A stretch of DNA of 64,000 nt from Acidaminobacter hydrogenoformans DSM 2784 (lineage in GTDB: Bacteria > Bacillota > Clostridia > Peptostreptococcales > Acidaminobacteraceae). The translations under genes and the position numbers were made by a program. Shown piece by piece: positions 32,631-42,145 of this stretch. The notes beneath the pieces were generated by a model, which worked only from the letters and a program-made list of their open reading frames with translations, was not told the DNA's origin and did no database searches. The DNA is taken from the NCBI RefSeq assembly GCF_900103005.1, contig NZ_FMWL01000002.1, forward strand, positions 186,001-250,000, in the 5' to 3' direction. The number at the start of each line of letters is the position of its first letter. Position 1 is the first letter of the stretch.

Positions 32631-33319
32631 GTCTCAACCTCCTTCAGCAGCTTTAAACGCGCTTCAAAAGCGCCAATTTCAGTTTTCTCACTGTTCTTCG
32701 CCTGGGATAGCGCCCGGAGCACGCCTTCAGTCTTTCGGATCCTATGCGCCAAATACTTCATGGCAATTTCGTCTTCAGACCGGAACATGTCAACGCCCAT
32801 TTCAGCAGTCTTGAAATCGACCTGCAGCATGCTGATGCCAGTATAACGAACAGAAAAGATCTCATAAAACTTCTGGCCTTCCTGCGCAACGCGCTCTTCA
32901 ATAATTTCAAAGCCATTTTCCAAAAGCCAGACCCTCAGCTCCCGAATAGCCACCATAGGCTGAAGCACAAGACACTTTAGAGTCTTGACCAAGGGAAAAG
33001 CTTCGAGGATCAAATCACGTATTAAAAATCCGCCCATGCCCGCCAGTACAGCAGTATCTACCTCTTCAGGACCATATACCTCAAAGCCTGAGCCAAGACG
33101 TACTTCTATCCTATCTTCCAGAGCTGCCATAGCAACGACTTTTCTCGCATTTTCCACCGGTCCTTGGTGTACGTCGCTGGCTATGACCAGCTGCGCACGT
33201 CCGGACCGAATTAAATCCACCGGCACATAGGCGTGATCACTGCCAATATCCGCCACTTTCGCCCCTTCCGGCACCAAGGCGGCGACCGCCCTGAGCCTTG
33301 GTGTCAATCTCAATTTCAC
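32606..33319 (-). CDS. trmK: tRNA (adenine-22-N1)-methyltransferase
   Basis: This 237-aa protein has the Rossmann methyltransferase motif VPEGAKVADIGSDHAYVPVDLIRSG that binds S-adenosylmethionine, followed by VIASDVHQGPVENARKVV and VDTAVLAGMGGFLIRDLI. A C-terminal coiled-coil region follows (LAHRIRKTEGVLRALSQAKN), as in Bacillus TrmK. It methylates A22 of tRNA. The GTG start at 33319 follows GAGGGGG. It sits between rpoD and the nif3-like gene, the standard order in this phylum. Confidence 0.93.
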   Translation of the reverse strand: MKLRLTPRLRAVAALVPEGAKVADIGSDHAYVPVDLIRSGRAQLVIASDVHQGPVENARKVVAMAALEDRIEVRLGSGFEVYGPEEVDTAVLAGMGGFLIRDLILEAFPLVKTLKCLVLQPMVAIRELRVWLLENGFEIIEERVAQEGQKFYEIFSVRYTGISMLQVDFKTAEMGVDMFRSEDEIAMKYLAHRIRKTEGVLRALSQAKNSEKTEIGAFEARLKLLKEVETCLSTQKK

Positions 33320-33349
33320 AGCGCTGCAATCCCCCTCTAATCGACGAAA

Positions 33350-33402
33350 GGAAATTGGACTTCACAGGAAGCCAGGTTACGACTTCCACTGCGCCAATTT
33401 CC
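33350..33402 (-). terminator. Terminator after rpoD, repeat-family arm
   Basis: GGAAATTGG and CCAATTTCC form the outer stem and GGAAG/CTTCC pairs inside it. CTTTC follows on the minus strand. The arm at 33387-33404 is identical over 18 nt to 12259-12276. A smaller AGCCGGC/GCCGGCT hairpin lies just upstream (33412-33428). Confidence 0.6.
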
Positions 33403-33449
33403 TTCCACTTTAGCCGGCACGCCGGCTTACAACTGCCTGTTCCTCATGC

Positions 33450-34556
33450 CTATTCCAGATAATCCTTGAGCTTTTTGCTTCGACTAGGATGCTTCAATTT
33501 TCTTAATGCTTTAGCTTCAATTTGACGAATCCTCTCACGGGTGACATCAAACTGCTTCCCAACTTCCTCAAGCGTTCTGGCACGACCGTCCTCAAGTCCA
33601 AATCTCAGCTTCAGAACCTTCTGTTCCCTTGGTGTAAGGGTCTCGAGCACCTCCATAAGCTGTTCTTTTAGCATGGAGAAAGCCGCGGCATCTGCCGGCG
33701 CCGGCGCGTCGTTGTCAGGAATAAAGTCACCAAGATGGCTGTCCTCTTCTTCGCCTATAGGCGTTTCGAGAGACACGGGCTCCTGGGCTATCTTCAGTAT
33801 TTCTCTGACTTTTTCAACACTCATGTCCATTTCCGCCGCTATTTCCTCTGGTTTTGGATCGCGCCCGAGGTCCTGCAGCAGCTGACGCGATACTCTGATC
33901 AGCTTATTGATGGTTTCCACCATATGCACTGGGATCCGTATTGTTCTGGCTTGATCCGCAATGGCGCGGGTTATAGCCTGACGAATCCACCAGGTCGCGT
34001 AAGTGGAGAACTTGTAACCCTTCCTCCAGTCGAATTTCTCGACGGCTTTTATCAAGCCTAAATTGCCCTCTTGAATGAGGTCGAGAAACAGCATACCGCG
34101 ACCGACGTAGCGCTTCGCTATACTGACCACAAGTCTGAGGTTCGCTTCACAGAGCTTTTTCTTAGCCTCCTCGTCCCCTTCTTCCATACGCTTGGCCAGC
34201 TCAATCTCTTCATCCCCGGTCAACAGCGGCACTTTTCCAATTTCCTTGAGATACATACGCACTGGATCGTCAATGCTAATGCCCTTAGGAAGTGAGATAT
34301 CCTCAATATCTACCTCTGGTTCTTCTGCGTTTTCATCATCTTCCAGTATAGGCTCATCATCCAGCAAATCTTTCTCGCCTATGACCTCAATGCCCATGGA
34401 AGCCAATGAGTCATAGATGTCTTCTATCTGATCCTTGTCGATATCGAGCTCCGATAAGCCGTCTTCGATTTCCGAATAAGTAAGATTGCCTTTAACTTTT
34501 CCTTTATTCGCCAGCTCTTTGACGGTTTCAAGATGCTGCGGATCTATTTTAGCCAA
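33450..34556 (-). CDS. rpoD: RNA polymerase primary sigma factor
   Basis: This 368-aa housekeeping sigma factor shows region 1.2 ([31 protein letters not shown]), region 2 ([59 protein letters not shown]), region 3, and region 4 with the -35-binding helix-turn-helix ([33 protein letters not shown]). The acidic region 1.1 remnant is short. The TTG start at 34556 overlaps dnaG by 8 nt, with GGAGGG upstream, so it is coupled to primase as in many Firmicutes. Confidence 0.97.
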   Translation of the reverse strand: MAKIDPQHLETVKELANKGKVKGNLTYSEIEDGLSELDIDKDQIEDIYDSLASMGIEVIGEKDLLDDEPILEDDENAEEPEVDIEDISLPKGISIDDPVRMYLKEIGKVPLLTGDEEIELAKRMEEGDEEAKKKLCEANLRLVVSIAKRYVGRGMLFLDLIQEGNLGLIKAVEKFDWRKGYKFSTYATWWIRQAITRAIADQARTIRIPVHMVETINKLIRVSRQLLQDLGRDPKPEEIAAEMDMSVEKVREILKIAQEPVSLETPIGEEEDSHLGDFIPDNDAPAPADAAAFSMLKEQLMEVLETLTPREQKVLKLRFGLEDGRARTLEEVGKQFDVTRERIRQIEAKALRKLKHPSRSKKLKDYLE

Positions 34557-36393
34557 TCGACGTCCCTCCTCTCAAGGAATCTCTTTCCTTGACCGCTTCT
34601 GCTTTCATTTTCTTCAATTCCATTTCCTTTCTGATCAAAACGAGCTTGAGCTGTGTAACCTCCGCTTGGCTGAGCGCCTTTTCCCGTGGTTCCTCCAGCT
34701 TTTCCCTTTCAGCTCTGAGCGCTTCAATTTGTGCATCCAGCTTTGCCAACTTATAATGGATCCTGGTCACCATAGCCTCCCGGGCCAAATTATCATTTAC
34801 AATGCTCTGTCTGGCCAGCTGATCGAATCGCACAGCTGTTTCTACATCAAACATCTCTGCAACATCTTCATGCGCAACAGCGTCATAGACCCTGTAATAA
34901 AGCTCCAGACATTTGAAAAGCGCCTTGAACTCCTTGTTTGTAAGCTGCTCAAGATCCAGCTCAGAACAGACGAGTTCGAATGCCGTTTTGCCTCTAATGG
35001 CAATTTCGAGCATTTTTTTCTCGAGTTCAAGCATAGCATTATAATGCGTGGTGTCAATTGCTACTTTCTCAAATTGCTTTTTGTTTTCATAACTAGGTCT
35101 GGACTTGGAATGTCCATAGACTTCTCTATAAATGGCGTTGACATCATAGGACTGATCTTTTGCCACGTAATCTATATAATAACTTTTTTCAACGTCGCTG
35201 TCGAGTCCCCTTATGATCATTGCTGCATTTTTTAAATACTCAAGCTTTTCATTTGGTGCATTTAGATTGTATTTATATTTTGCGGCTTGAATTAAGAACG
35301 CCGTGGACGACACAGCATCCTGCACCAGCTTTCTAAAAGCCTCCGCGCCATTCATCCTGACAAAGTCATCCGGATCCTGACCGACAGGCAGCGTCAATAC
35401 CTTAAGCTTGGCTTTCATACCCTTTAACAGGCTCACACCTCTAAGCGCGGCTTTCCGGCCAGCTTCATCACCGTCAAAGCACAGTGTGACCTCATCCACA
35501 TACCGGTCCAGAACCCGGGCATGGGCTTCAGTCATTGCCGTTCCCAAGGTTGCCACCACGTTTGAAATTCCAGCCTGATGAAGCATGATCACATCCATGT
35601 AACCTTCAACGATTATGACGCTTCGCAGCTTTGACAAGGCTTCCTTTGCCTGGAGAATGCCGTAAAAGGCAGTACCCTTGCTGAAAATCACTGATTCAGG
35701 TGAATTCAGATATTTGGGCATTTCGTCTCCAATGGCCCGCCCGCCAAAGCCAATTATATTTTGTCGCTGATCCTGAATGGGGAAAATCAGCCTGTTTCTG
35801 AACTTGTCATAATAGCCATTTCCATTTTTGCGTTGATCCACCAACCCCACCTTCAGCAAATCAGGGATTTGACGAGGGTCAAAGTGATCTGTCAACGGTT
35901 GCCAGGCATCCGGTGCAAAACCGAGACCAAACCTTCTGGCCGTCAGTGCGTCAATGCCCCGGCGCTTCAGGTAAGCTTGAGCCACCGGATCTTCCTTCAG
36001 CTTTTTCAAGTAAAAGACTGCTGCCTCACGATTAATTTGATAAAGTGTTTTTTTCAGTGATGCCGTTTCTTGCTCCTGAACAGAATTTTGCGTTCGGTAC
36101 CTGTCCAGATCCAAACCATAGCGTTCTGCCAGCGCTTCGACAGCATCAATGAAATCCAGGCTTTCGATAGCCATGTAGAAGCCTATTGCATTGCCCCCGG
36201 CACCGCAGCCGAAACAATGGTAGAGCTGCTTATCTTCTGAGACGATAAAGCTTGGTGTCTTCTCATTGTGAAATGGACATAGTCCTTTGTGATTTCTTCC
36301 CGTCTGCTTCAGCTGAACATACCGGCCAATAAGGTCGACAATATCTACGCGTTCAAGCAAAGCTTCTGCGACGTCATTTGTATACTTAGACAT
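34549..36393 (-). CDS. dnaG: DNA primase
   Basis: This 614-aa protein makes RNA primers for replication. The N-terminal CHC2 zinc finger is intact ([32 protein letters not shown]). The catalytic core has [11 protein letters not shown] and [20 protein letters not shown], then the TOPRIM motif [18 protein letters not shown] and the metal-binding [13 protein letters not shown]. The C-terminal part is helical and contacts DnaB helicase. It is the first gene of the dnaG-rpoD operon. The 160-nt region upstream (36394-36555) is AT rich with no clear structure. Confidence 0.97.
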   Translation of the reverse strand: MSKYTNDVAEALLERVDIVDLIGRYVQLKQTGRNHKGLCPFHNEKTPSFIVSEDKQLYHCFGCGAGGNAIGFYMAIESLDFIDAVEALAERYGLDLDRYRTQNSVQEQETASLKKTLYQINREAAVFYLKKLKEDPVAQAYLKRRGIDALTARRFGLGFAPDAWQPLTDHFDPRQIPDLLKVGLVDQRKNGNGYYDKFRNRLIFPIQDQRQNIIGFGGRAIGDEMPKYLNSPESVIFSKGTAFYGILQAKEALSKLRSVIIVEGYMDVIMLHQAGISNVVATLGTAMTEAHARVLDRYVDEVTLCFDGDEAGRKAALRGVSLLKGMKAKLKVLTLPVGQDPDDFVRMNGAEAFRKLVQDAVSSTAFLIQAAKYKYNLNAPNEKLEYLKNAAMIIRGLDSDVEKSYYIDYVAKDQSYDVNAIYREVYGHSKSRPSYENKKQFEKVAIDTTHYNAMLELEKKMLEIAIRGKTAFELVCSELDLEQLTNKEFKALFKCLELYYRVYDAVAHEDVAEMFDVETAVRFDQLARQSIVNDNLAREAMVTRIHYKLAKLDAQIEALRAEREKLEEPREKALSQAEVTQLKLVLIRKEMELKKMKAEAVKERDSLRGGTSIG

Positions 36394-36555
36394 ATTGTAC
36401 CCACTTTTCTTAAGGAAATATCCTGTATAGAGAATTCAACGTCTGTTTTAATTTTCCTTTATTTTTTTAAAATCAAAATAGTTTTTCATATTTAAGGATC
36501 TCATGGCGACAACTAAAATCAAAACGTCTCTGCCTTGACGTCATCTGCAGCTTAA

Positions 36556-37563
36556 TTAGGTCCAAAAGTCCGGTACAAACAGCTTTTGAAACTGAAGTAC
36601 AGCATACCGGTCCGTCATGCCCGACACGTAATCCTTAACAGCCTCTATGCCCTCTGAACCCTGATAGAGCTCAAAATATTCCTCAGGCATCTCCACAGGA
36701 TGGTCCCTGTAGTAGTCATAAAGCATCCTGAGCACAACGCGGGCCTTCTTCTCTTCTTTTTTAGCGTCCAAATTGAGATAGACATTGTCAAACATAAACT
36801 GCCTCAGCCCAATAAAGGCCTCCGCAATTTCAGGGCTGAAGGAAAGCTGGCTTAAGCCACGGCTTTGATTGACAACATCAATGATTAAAGTGTTGATCCT
36901 TTGACTGTGGGATTTTCCCAAAACCCTGAGATAAGGCTCCGGAAGCTCGGAAGGATGCAATACCCCTGCCCGGAGTGCGTCATCAATGTCATGGTTGATA
37001 TAGGCAATCCGATCACTGAAGGAAACGGCTTGACCCTCCAGTGTCTGAGGTTTTTTCCCGCCGCTGTGGCTCAAAATCCCATCCCGCACTTCGTGGGTCA
37101 AGTTCAGGCCGCGCCTTCCGTCAGTTCTGATCTCAAGAAGATCCACCACCCGCAGACTTTGGGCATTATGATCAAAGCCGCCGGGATGGATTTGATCAAG
37201 CTCCATTTCCCCGCAGTGACCAAATGGTGTGTGTCCTAAATCATGGCCCAAAGCTATGGCTTCAGTCAAATCCTCATTAAGTCGCAATGCTCTCGCAATA
37301 GTCCTGGCGATTTGCGAAACATCCAATGTGTGTGTCAGCCGAGTTCTGTAATGATCCCCTTCTGGTGATAAAAAGACTTGGGTTTTATGCTTCAAGCGCC
37401 TGAACGCTTTGGAATGCTGAATCCTGTCACGGTCTCTCTGAAACGCCGTACGAATAGCACACTGGTCCTCCGGGATCAACCGACCCAAAGAATCCTTCGC
37501 CAGCATGGCATGCTCAGACAAAATCACCCGTTCTATAGCTTCTGTCCGTTCTCTGATGGACAT
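36556..37563 (-). CDS. dgt: Deoxyguanosinetriphosphate triphosphohydrolase-like protein (HD domain)
   Basis: This is a 335-aa HD-domain phosphohydrolase. The HD motif is spread over RTRLTHTLDVSQIARTIARALRLNEDLTEAIALGHDLGHTPFGHCGE (His, His-Asp, later Asp in FSDRIAYINHDIDD). The signature DRDRIQHSKAFRRLKHKTQVF near the start is specific to the dGTPase-like group. It splits dNTPs to nucleoside and triphosphate; substrate choice is not clear from sequence. The ATG at 37563 has GGAGGTGG upstream, better than the in-frame GTG at 37572. Confidence 0.92.
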   Translation of the reverse strand: MSIRERTEAIERVILSEHAMLAKDSLGRLIPEDQCAIRTAFQRDRDRIQHSKAFRRLKHKTQVFLSPEGDHYRTRLTHTLDVSQIARTIARALRLNEDLTEAIALGHDLGHTPFGHCGEMELDQIHPGGFDHNAQSLRVVDLLEIRTDGRRGLNLTHEVRDGILSHSGGKKPQTLEGQAVSFSDRIAYINHDIDDALRAGVLHPSELPEPYLRVLGKSHSQRINTLIIDVVNQSRGLSQLSFSPEIAEAFIGLRQFMFDNVYLNLDAKKEEKKARVVLRMLYDYYRDHPVEMPEEYFELYQGSEGIEAVKDYVSGMTDRYAVLQFQKLFVPDFWT

Positions 37564-37679
37564 TAGCCCCACCTCCGTTTATGGCGCTCGCTAATAATTC
37601 GATACGCCCTCCCTGGAATCCTTTATTTCTAAAATCTTTTTTGCTGTTTTTACTTTTTCTCTCGAAGCAAGGGAAAAAA

Positions 37680-37731
37680 AGAGGAAGCGGCCCCAACAGA
37701 ACTTTAAATGTCCCTTGAAACCGATTCCTCT
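37680..37731 (-). terminator. Terminator after ppdK
   Basis: On the minus strand AGAGGAATCGG and CCGCTTCCTCT pair with one mismatch around a 30-nt loop, followed by seven T. The rest of the 37573-37806 gap holds nothing recognisable. Confidence 0.75.
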
Positions 37732-37806
37732 CAATTCTGAATGCTGAAGTTCAATTAAGACAGCTTTGGCTTAAACGCGTTCCCACACTTTCAGATCCTT
37801 ATAGGT

Positions 37807-40458
37807 CTATAGATTGATCCCCGTCTTGCTCTCACCGTTCTTTGCCTTGATAGCCGCTTGAGCTGCAGCCAATTTTGCGATTGGCACTCTGTACGGTGAA
37901 CAGGAAACGTATTCGAGACCAATAGCATGACAAAACTCGACAGATTTTGGCTCGCCGCCATGCTCACCACAAATTCCGAGCTTAATATCCGGCCTCTGCG
38001 CCCTTCCAAGCTCAATAGCCATCTTCATCAGCTTGCCAACACCTTTTTGGTCAATCGTCTGGAAGGGATCCTTTTCAAAAATTTCTTTCTTGCGATATTC
38101 CGGCATGAACTTGCCAGCGTCATCCCTGGAAAAGCCCAGCGTCATCTGAGTCAAGTCATTGGTGCCAAAGGAGAAAAATTCAGCGTGTTTCGCAATGTCG
38201 TCCGCAAGCAGTGCAGCTCTTGGAACCTCAATCATAGTGCCCACTTTGTAGTCTATTTGAAGGCCATGCTCTTCAAGGACCTCGTTTGCAGTTTTTCTGA
38301 CGAGCGGAGCGAGAATTTCAAGTTCTTTTTCAAAACCGACCAGTGGGATCATGACTTCAGGCTTCACTTTGAGATCAAGTCGCTTCACGACATCCACAAC
38401 GGCTTCAAAAATTGCCCTGACCTGCATTTGATAAATTTCCGGATAGGTGATAGCCAGTCGGCAGCCCCGGTGTCCCAGCATTGGGTTAAATTCCTTCAAG
38501 TCATTGACTATGGATTTCAGCTCAGCTGCTGAAATCTTCATATCTTTGGCAAGTGCCTCAATATCCTTGTCCTCGTGAGGTAAAAACTCGTGGAGCGGAG
38601 GATCAAGGAGGCGGATCGTAACAGGTCTTTCACCCATGGCTTCGAAGATACCTATGAAATCTGCCCTTTGGAATGGCAGAAGAAGGTCAAGGGCTTCCTT
38701 GCGCGCTTCAATAGTCTTGGCGACAATCATGCGGCGCACTACAGGAATGCGCTCCTCTTCGAAGAACATGTGCTCCGTTCTGCAAAGGCCTATGCCTTCC
38801 GCGCCAAATTTCACGGCGACTTTGGAGTCTCTTGGATTATCCGCATTTGTTCTGACTTTGAGGACTCTGTGCACATCCGCCCAAGCCATCAGCTTTCCAA
38901 AGTTACCTGTGAGTTCGACTTCCTTCGTGCGGATCTTTCCAAGGAAGACCCTTCCATTGTTGCCGTCAAGGGAAATATAGTCGCCCTCTTTAACGACCAA
39001 ACCGTCAACATGAAACTGCTTGGCATATTCCTCAACCTTTATTTCACCGCATCCCGCCACACAGCATTTGCCCATGCCCCTGGCGACGACCGCCGCATGT
39101 GAGGTCATACCCCCGCGGGAGGTCAGAATGCCCACACAGCTGACCATGCCTTCAATATCCTCCGGCGACGTCTCCTGTCGAACCAACATGGCAGGAATCC
39201 CTTTCGCCTGAGCAGCGACGACATCCTCAGCGCTGAAAAAGACTTGTCCGCAAGCAGCACCCGGCGAAGCTGGAAGGCCTTTTGCGATCTCTTTCGCGTT
39301 CGCGAGATCAACCTCATCAAAGGTTGGATGGAGCAGCTGATCGATTTGATCCGGCTCAAGACGCATAATGGCAGTCTCTTCGTCTATCAGGCCTTCCTCC
39401 ACAAGATCGACTGCAATATTGACTGCTGCCGGCGCAGTTCTCTTGCCGTTTCGGGTTTGCAGCATAAACAATTTGCCGCGTTCAATAGTAAACTCTATGT
39501 CCTGCATATCCTTATAATGTGTTTCCAATTTCTTGGATATTTCAATAAATTGTTTGTACACCTCAGGCATGATCTCTTTCAGTTCTGAAATAGGCTTTGG
39601 CGTCCTGATCCCAGCAACGACATCTTCGCCCTGGGCATTCAATAAAAACTCGCCAAAGAATGCACTATCTCCGGTTGATGGATTTCGTGTAAACGCGACG
39701 CCGGTACCTGAAGTGTCTCCCATATTGCCAAAGACCATTTCTTGAATATTTACCGCAGTCCCAAGATTATGCGCAATATCATTCAAGTTTCTGTAAATAT
39801 TTGCCCGCGGATTATCCCAAGACTCGAAAACGCTGTTGACTGCCATGATCAACTGAATTTCAGGCTCTTGTGGAAACGGTTTTCTTGTCTCCTTCATAAC
39901 AATATCCTTATAAGTCTTGACCAATGCCTTCAGGTGATCTACCGTCAGATCCGTGTCATAAGTAAGGCCATTGTTGCGCTTGGCAGCTTCTAAAGCATGC
40001 TCAAAATTGTATTTCGCTACCTTTAGAACGACATCACTGAACATCTGGATGAATCTGCGATAGCTGTCATAGGCGAATCTTGGATTTTCAGTCAACGCTG
40101 CCAGGCCTTCAACTGTATCATCATTGAGTCCAAGATTCAAAATAGTATCCATCATGCCAGGCATGGAGAAAACAGATCCTGACCGGACAGAAACCAATAA
40201 TGGATTTTCCTTGCTTCCAAATGTCTTTCCTGTAATGCCCTCAAGTTTTTTCAGGTATTCGAAAATCTGAGAATTAACCTCTTCGCCTAAATTTTTTCCG
40301 TTTTCATAATAAGCATTACAAGCTTCTGTTGTAATGGTAAAACCGTTAGGAACCGGCAGTCCAATACGTTTCATTTCAGCCAGATTTGCGCCTTTTCCCC
40401 CCAGAAGTGCTTTCATGTTCGCGTTGCCTTCTTCAAAGAAATAAACCCATTTTTTCAT
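37807..40458 (-). CDS. ppdK: Pyruvate, phosphate dikinase
   Basis: This 883-aa enzyme interconverts PEP, AMP and PPi with pyruvate, ATP and Pi. The N-terminal ATP-grasp domain has LLGGKGANLAEMKRIGLPVPNGFTITTEAC and GDTSGTGVAFTRNPSTG. The swivelling phosphohistidine domain holds GILTSRGGMTSHAAVVARGMGKCCVAGC, whose His takes the phosphate and whose neighbouring Thr is the target of the regulatory protein. The C-terminal PEP barrel ends with FSFGTNDLTQMTLGFSRDD and KLGICGEHGGEP. It lies 14 nt after ppsR, inside a CcpN-type gluconeogenic cluster. Confidence 0.97.
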   Translation of the reverse strand: MKKWVYFFEEGNANMKALLGGKGANLAEMKRIGLPVPNGFTITTEACNAYYENGKNLGEEVNSQIFEYLKKLEGITGKTFGSKENPLLVSVRSGSVFSMPGMMDTILNLGLNDDTVEGLAALTENPRFAYDSYRRFIQMFSDVVLKVAKYNFEHALEAAKRNNGLTYDTDLTVDHLKALVKTYKDIVMKETRKPFPQEPEIQLIMAVNSVFESWDNPRANIYRNLNDIAHNLGTAVNIQEMVFGNMGDTSGTGVAFTRNPSTGDSAFFGEFLLNAQGEDVVAGIRTPKPISELKEIMPEVYKQFIEISKKLETHYKDMQDIEFTIERGKLFMLQTRNGKRTAPAAVNIAVDLVEEGLIDEETAIMRLEPDQIDQLLHPTFDEVDLANAKEIAKGLPASPGAACGQVFFSAEDVVAAQAKGIPAMLVRQETSPEDIEGMVSCVGILTSRGGMTSHAAVVARGMGKCCVAGCGEIKVEEYAKQFHVDGLVVKEGDYISLDGNNGRVFLGKIRTKEVELTGNFGKLMAWADVHRVLKVRTNADNPRDSKVAVKFGAEGIGLCRTEHMFFEEERIPVVRRMIVAKTIEARKEALDLLLPFQRADFIGIFEAMGERPVTIRLLDPPLHEFLPHEDKDIEALAKDMKISAAELKSIVNDLKEFNPMLGHRGCRLAITYPEIYQMQVRAIFEAVVDVVKRLDLKVKPEVMIPLVGFEKELEILAPLVRKTANEVLEEHGLQIDYKVGTMIEVPRAALLADDIAKHAEFFSFGTNDLTQMTLGFSRDDAGKFMPEYRKKEIFEKDPFQTIDQKGVGKLMKMAIELGRAQRPDIKLGICGEHGGEPKSVEFCHAIGLEYVSCSPYRVPIAKLAAAQAAIKAKNGESKTGINL

Positions 40459-40472
40459 AAGATCTCATCACC

Positions 40473-41288
40473 TCATATAAGCATATTTTTTTTCATGATT
40501 TCGACAATAATATTAGCTGTTTCCTCGACCGCTCTGCTCGAGACGTCAATCACCGGACACCCAAGCTTTTTCATCAGTTTTTCTGAGTATTCCAGTTCTT
40601 CCAAAATCCTTCCCATGTCAGCATAAGAGGCTTGACTGTCCAGCCCTAAGGCTTTAAGGCGCTCTAAACGAATCTCATTCAGCTTGTATGGGCTTGTCGT
40701 GAGTCCAATAATCCTGTTGGCCGGCACTTCAAACAGTTCTTCCGGAACTGGGACTTCCGGCACCAAAGGAATGTTGGCCACTTTAATATTTTTATGAGCG
40801 AGATACATGCTTAAAGGCGTTTTGGAGGTCCGGCTGATGCCTACAAGAACCAAGTCCGCTTTTTTGACGCCTCTTGGATCTTTTCCATCATCATATTTAA
40901 CAGCAAATTCTACCGCCTCGACTTTTTTGAAGTAGCGCTCATCCAGCCTGTGAACGAGACCCGGCTCCCCTGCCGGCTCGAGACCAAGGAAGTTGGAAAA
41001 GACATCCATGACCGGAATCAACAGGTCCACCATAGGAATGTTATAGCGGCTACATTCCTCTCTCAGCTTATCCCTGAGATTTACAAGAACAGTTGTAATA
41101 AGAACAATGGAGCGGTGTGCTGAGGCTTCTTCAACAATTTCCATAATTTGTTCTTCGTTTGAGATGAAAGGATAGCGCTTGATCTCGTACTCATTTCCTC
41201 CAAACTGCTCGGCAGCGGCCCGGGCCATCATTTCGCCGGTCTCACCCAACGAGTCTGAAATGACATAGACATGAAATTTCTTACTCAA
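40473..41288 (-). CDS. ppsR: Pyruvate, phosphate dikinase regulatory kinase/phosphatase (DUF299, YqfL/PpsR)
   Basis: This 271-aa protein is an ADP-dependent Thr kinase and Pi-dependent phosphorylase acting on PPDK. The start KKFHVYVISDSLGETGEMMARAA and the P-loop-like VLVGISRTSKTPLSMYLAHKNIKVANIPLVPEVPVPEELF are the family signatures. The TTG at 41288 follows GGGGGGTGAT and overlaps the ccpN-like stop; a longer reading frame starting at 41315 lies in ccpN. Its target, ppdK, is the next gene. Confidence 0.94.
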   Translation of the reverse strand: MSKKFHVYVISDSLGETGEMMARAAAEQFGGNEYEIKRYPFISNEEQIMEIVEEASAHRSIVLITTVLVNLRDKLREECSRYNIPMVDLLIPVMDVFSNFLGLEPAGEPGLVHRLDERYFKKVEAVEFAVKYDDGKDPRGVKKADLVLVGISRTSKTPLSMYLAHKNIKVANIPLVPEVPVPEELFEVPANRIIGLTTSPYKLNEIRLERLKALGLDSQASYADMGRILEELEYSEKLMKKLGCPVIDVSSRAVEETANIIVEIMKKNMLI

Positions 41289-41943
41289 ACCAATCACCCC
41301 CCAATTTGTTCCCAATTTCTACAAAAAGCTTTGTAATATTGGTCTTCGAGAAGCGCCCGACAATACGATAAAAGACCTGACCATTTCGGAAAATTTCGTC
41401 CACCACCGGCAGCGCGTCAATTTCGTGCTCCATAATCTTCCTCGCCGCTTCAACAACGGGCTCACTTGGAGCAACAGTCACAACATTGGGCATCCTAGTC
41501 ATTATGATACCCACTGGCATCTGATGTATATCACCTCCGCCAATCGCGGCCTTCAGCAAATCTTTTCTTGAAATGATTCCAGACAGATAATGCTCTTCAT
41601 TCGTGATGAAAATTGAGCCAACATCCTCAAGAAACATCAGTACCACAGCATCATAGACGGATGTGGTTTCCAATATGGCCACAGGCCTTGATTTTAAATC
41701 ACCGACACGGATCGCGTTGAGATAATCCGCTATTTTTTGACGCTCCATACTCCCAACATACATATAACCTACTTTGGGCTTGGCTTCCAGCATTCCGGAC
41801 ATGGTCAGCAGATTTAAATCTGATCGAATTGCGGATCTTGTGATATTCAGCAGACTGGCGATTTGTTCACTGGTAATGGGGCCCTCGCGTTTCACAATCT
41901 CCAGAATTTCATGGTGGCGCTCTTTGAGTTCTATATAAAACAC
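41281..41943 (-). CDS. ccpN: CcpN-type transcriptional regulator (HTH plus two CBS domains)
   Basis: The protein is about 220 aa. The N-terminal winged helix (ILEIVKREGPITSEQIASLLNITRSAIRSDLNLLTMSGML) is followed by two CBS domains (VAILETTSVYDAVVLMFLEDVGSIFITNEEHYLSGIISRKDLL and VVTVAPSEPVVEAARKIMEHEIDALPVVDEI) that usually bind adenine nucleotides. In Bacillus, CcpN represses gluconeogenic genes and is followed by yqfL, as here. The start is uncertain: GTG 41943 has GGAG at short spacing, a GTG at 41967 has no site, and protein similarity would fit a start near ELKERHHEIL. Confidence 0.88.
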   Translation of the reverse strand: MFYIELKERHHEILEIVKREGPITSEQIASLLNITRSAIRSDLNLLTMSGMLEAKPKVGYMYVGSMERQKIADYLNAIRVGDLKSRPVAILETTSVYDAVVLMFLEDVGSIFITNEEHYLSGIISRKDLLKAAIGGGDIHQMPVGIIMTRMPNVVTVAPSEPVVEAARKIMEHEIDALPVVDEIFRNGQVFYRIVGRFSKTNITKLFVEIGNKLGGDWFE

Positions 41944-42066
41944 TCCTCTCCGTCTAATGTGTTGCACTATTTAGCGCGTTGAGTCTATTCTACTACACTT
42001 TATCTTGTTTATCATTATATTTAACCGCGAAATTTATGTTTTTTTTCCAATACACTTCCAAGAAAA

Positions 42067-42113
42067 AAAGCTGACGCATGAGCAGAACTTTTGTCTGCTT
42101 GTGCGCCAGCTTT
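42067..42113 (-). terminator. Terminator after glyS
   Basis: On the minus strand AAAGCTGGCGCACAAGCAGA pairs with TCTGCTCATGCGTCAGCTTT with two mismatches, followed by seven T. Confidence 0.85.
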
Positions 42114-42145
42114 GAAGTGTACAGTTTATAAACAGCTTAACTGAC

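Noticed and set aside
37927..39588. Long antisense reading frames opposite ppdK (and similar ones opposite dnaK, lepA and glyS)
   Set aside because: They are shadows of strongly biased codon use in the real genes and have no ribosome sites or recognisable domains.
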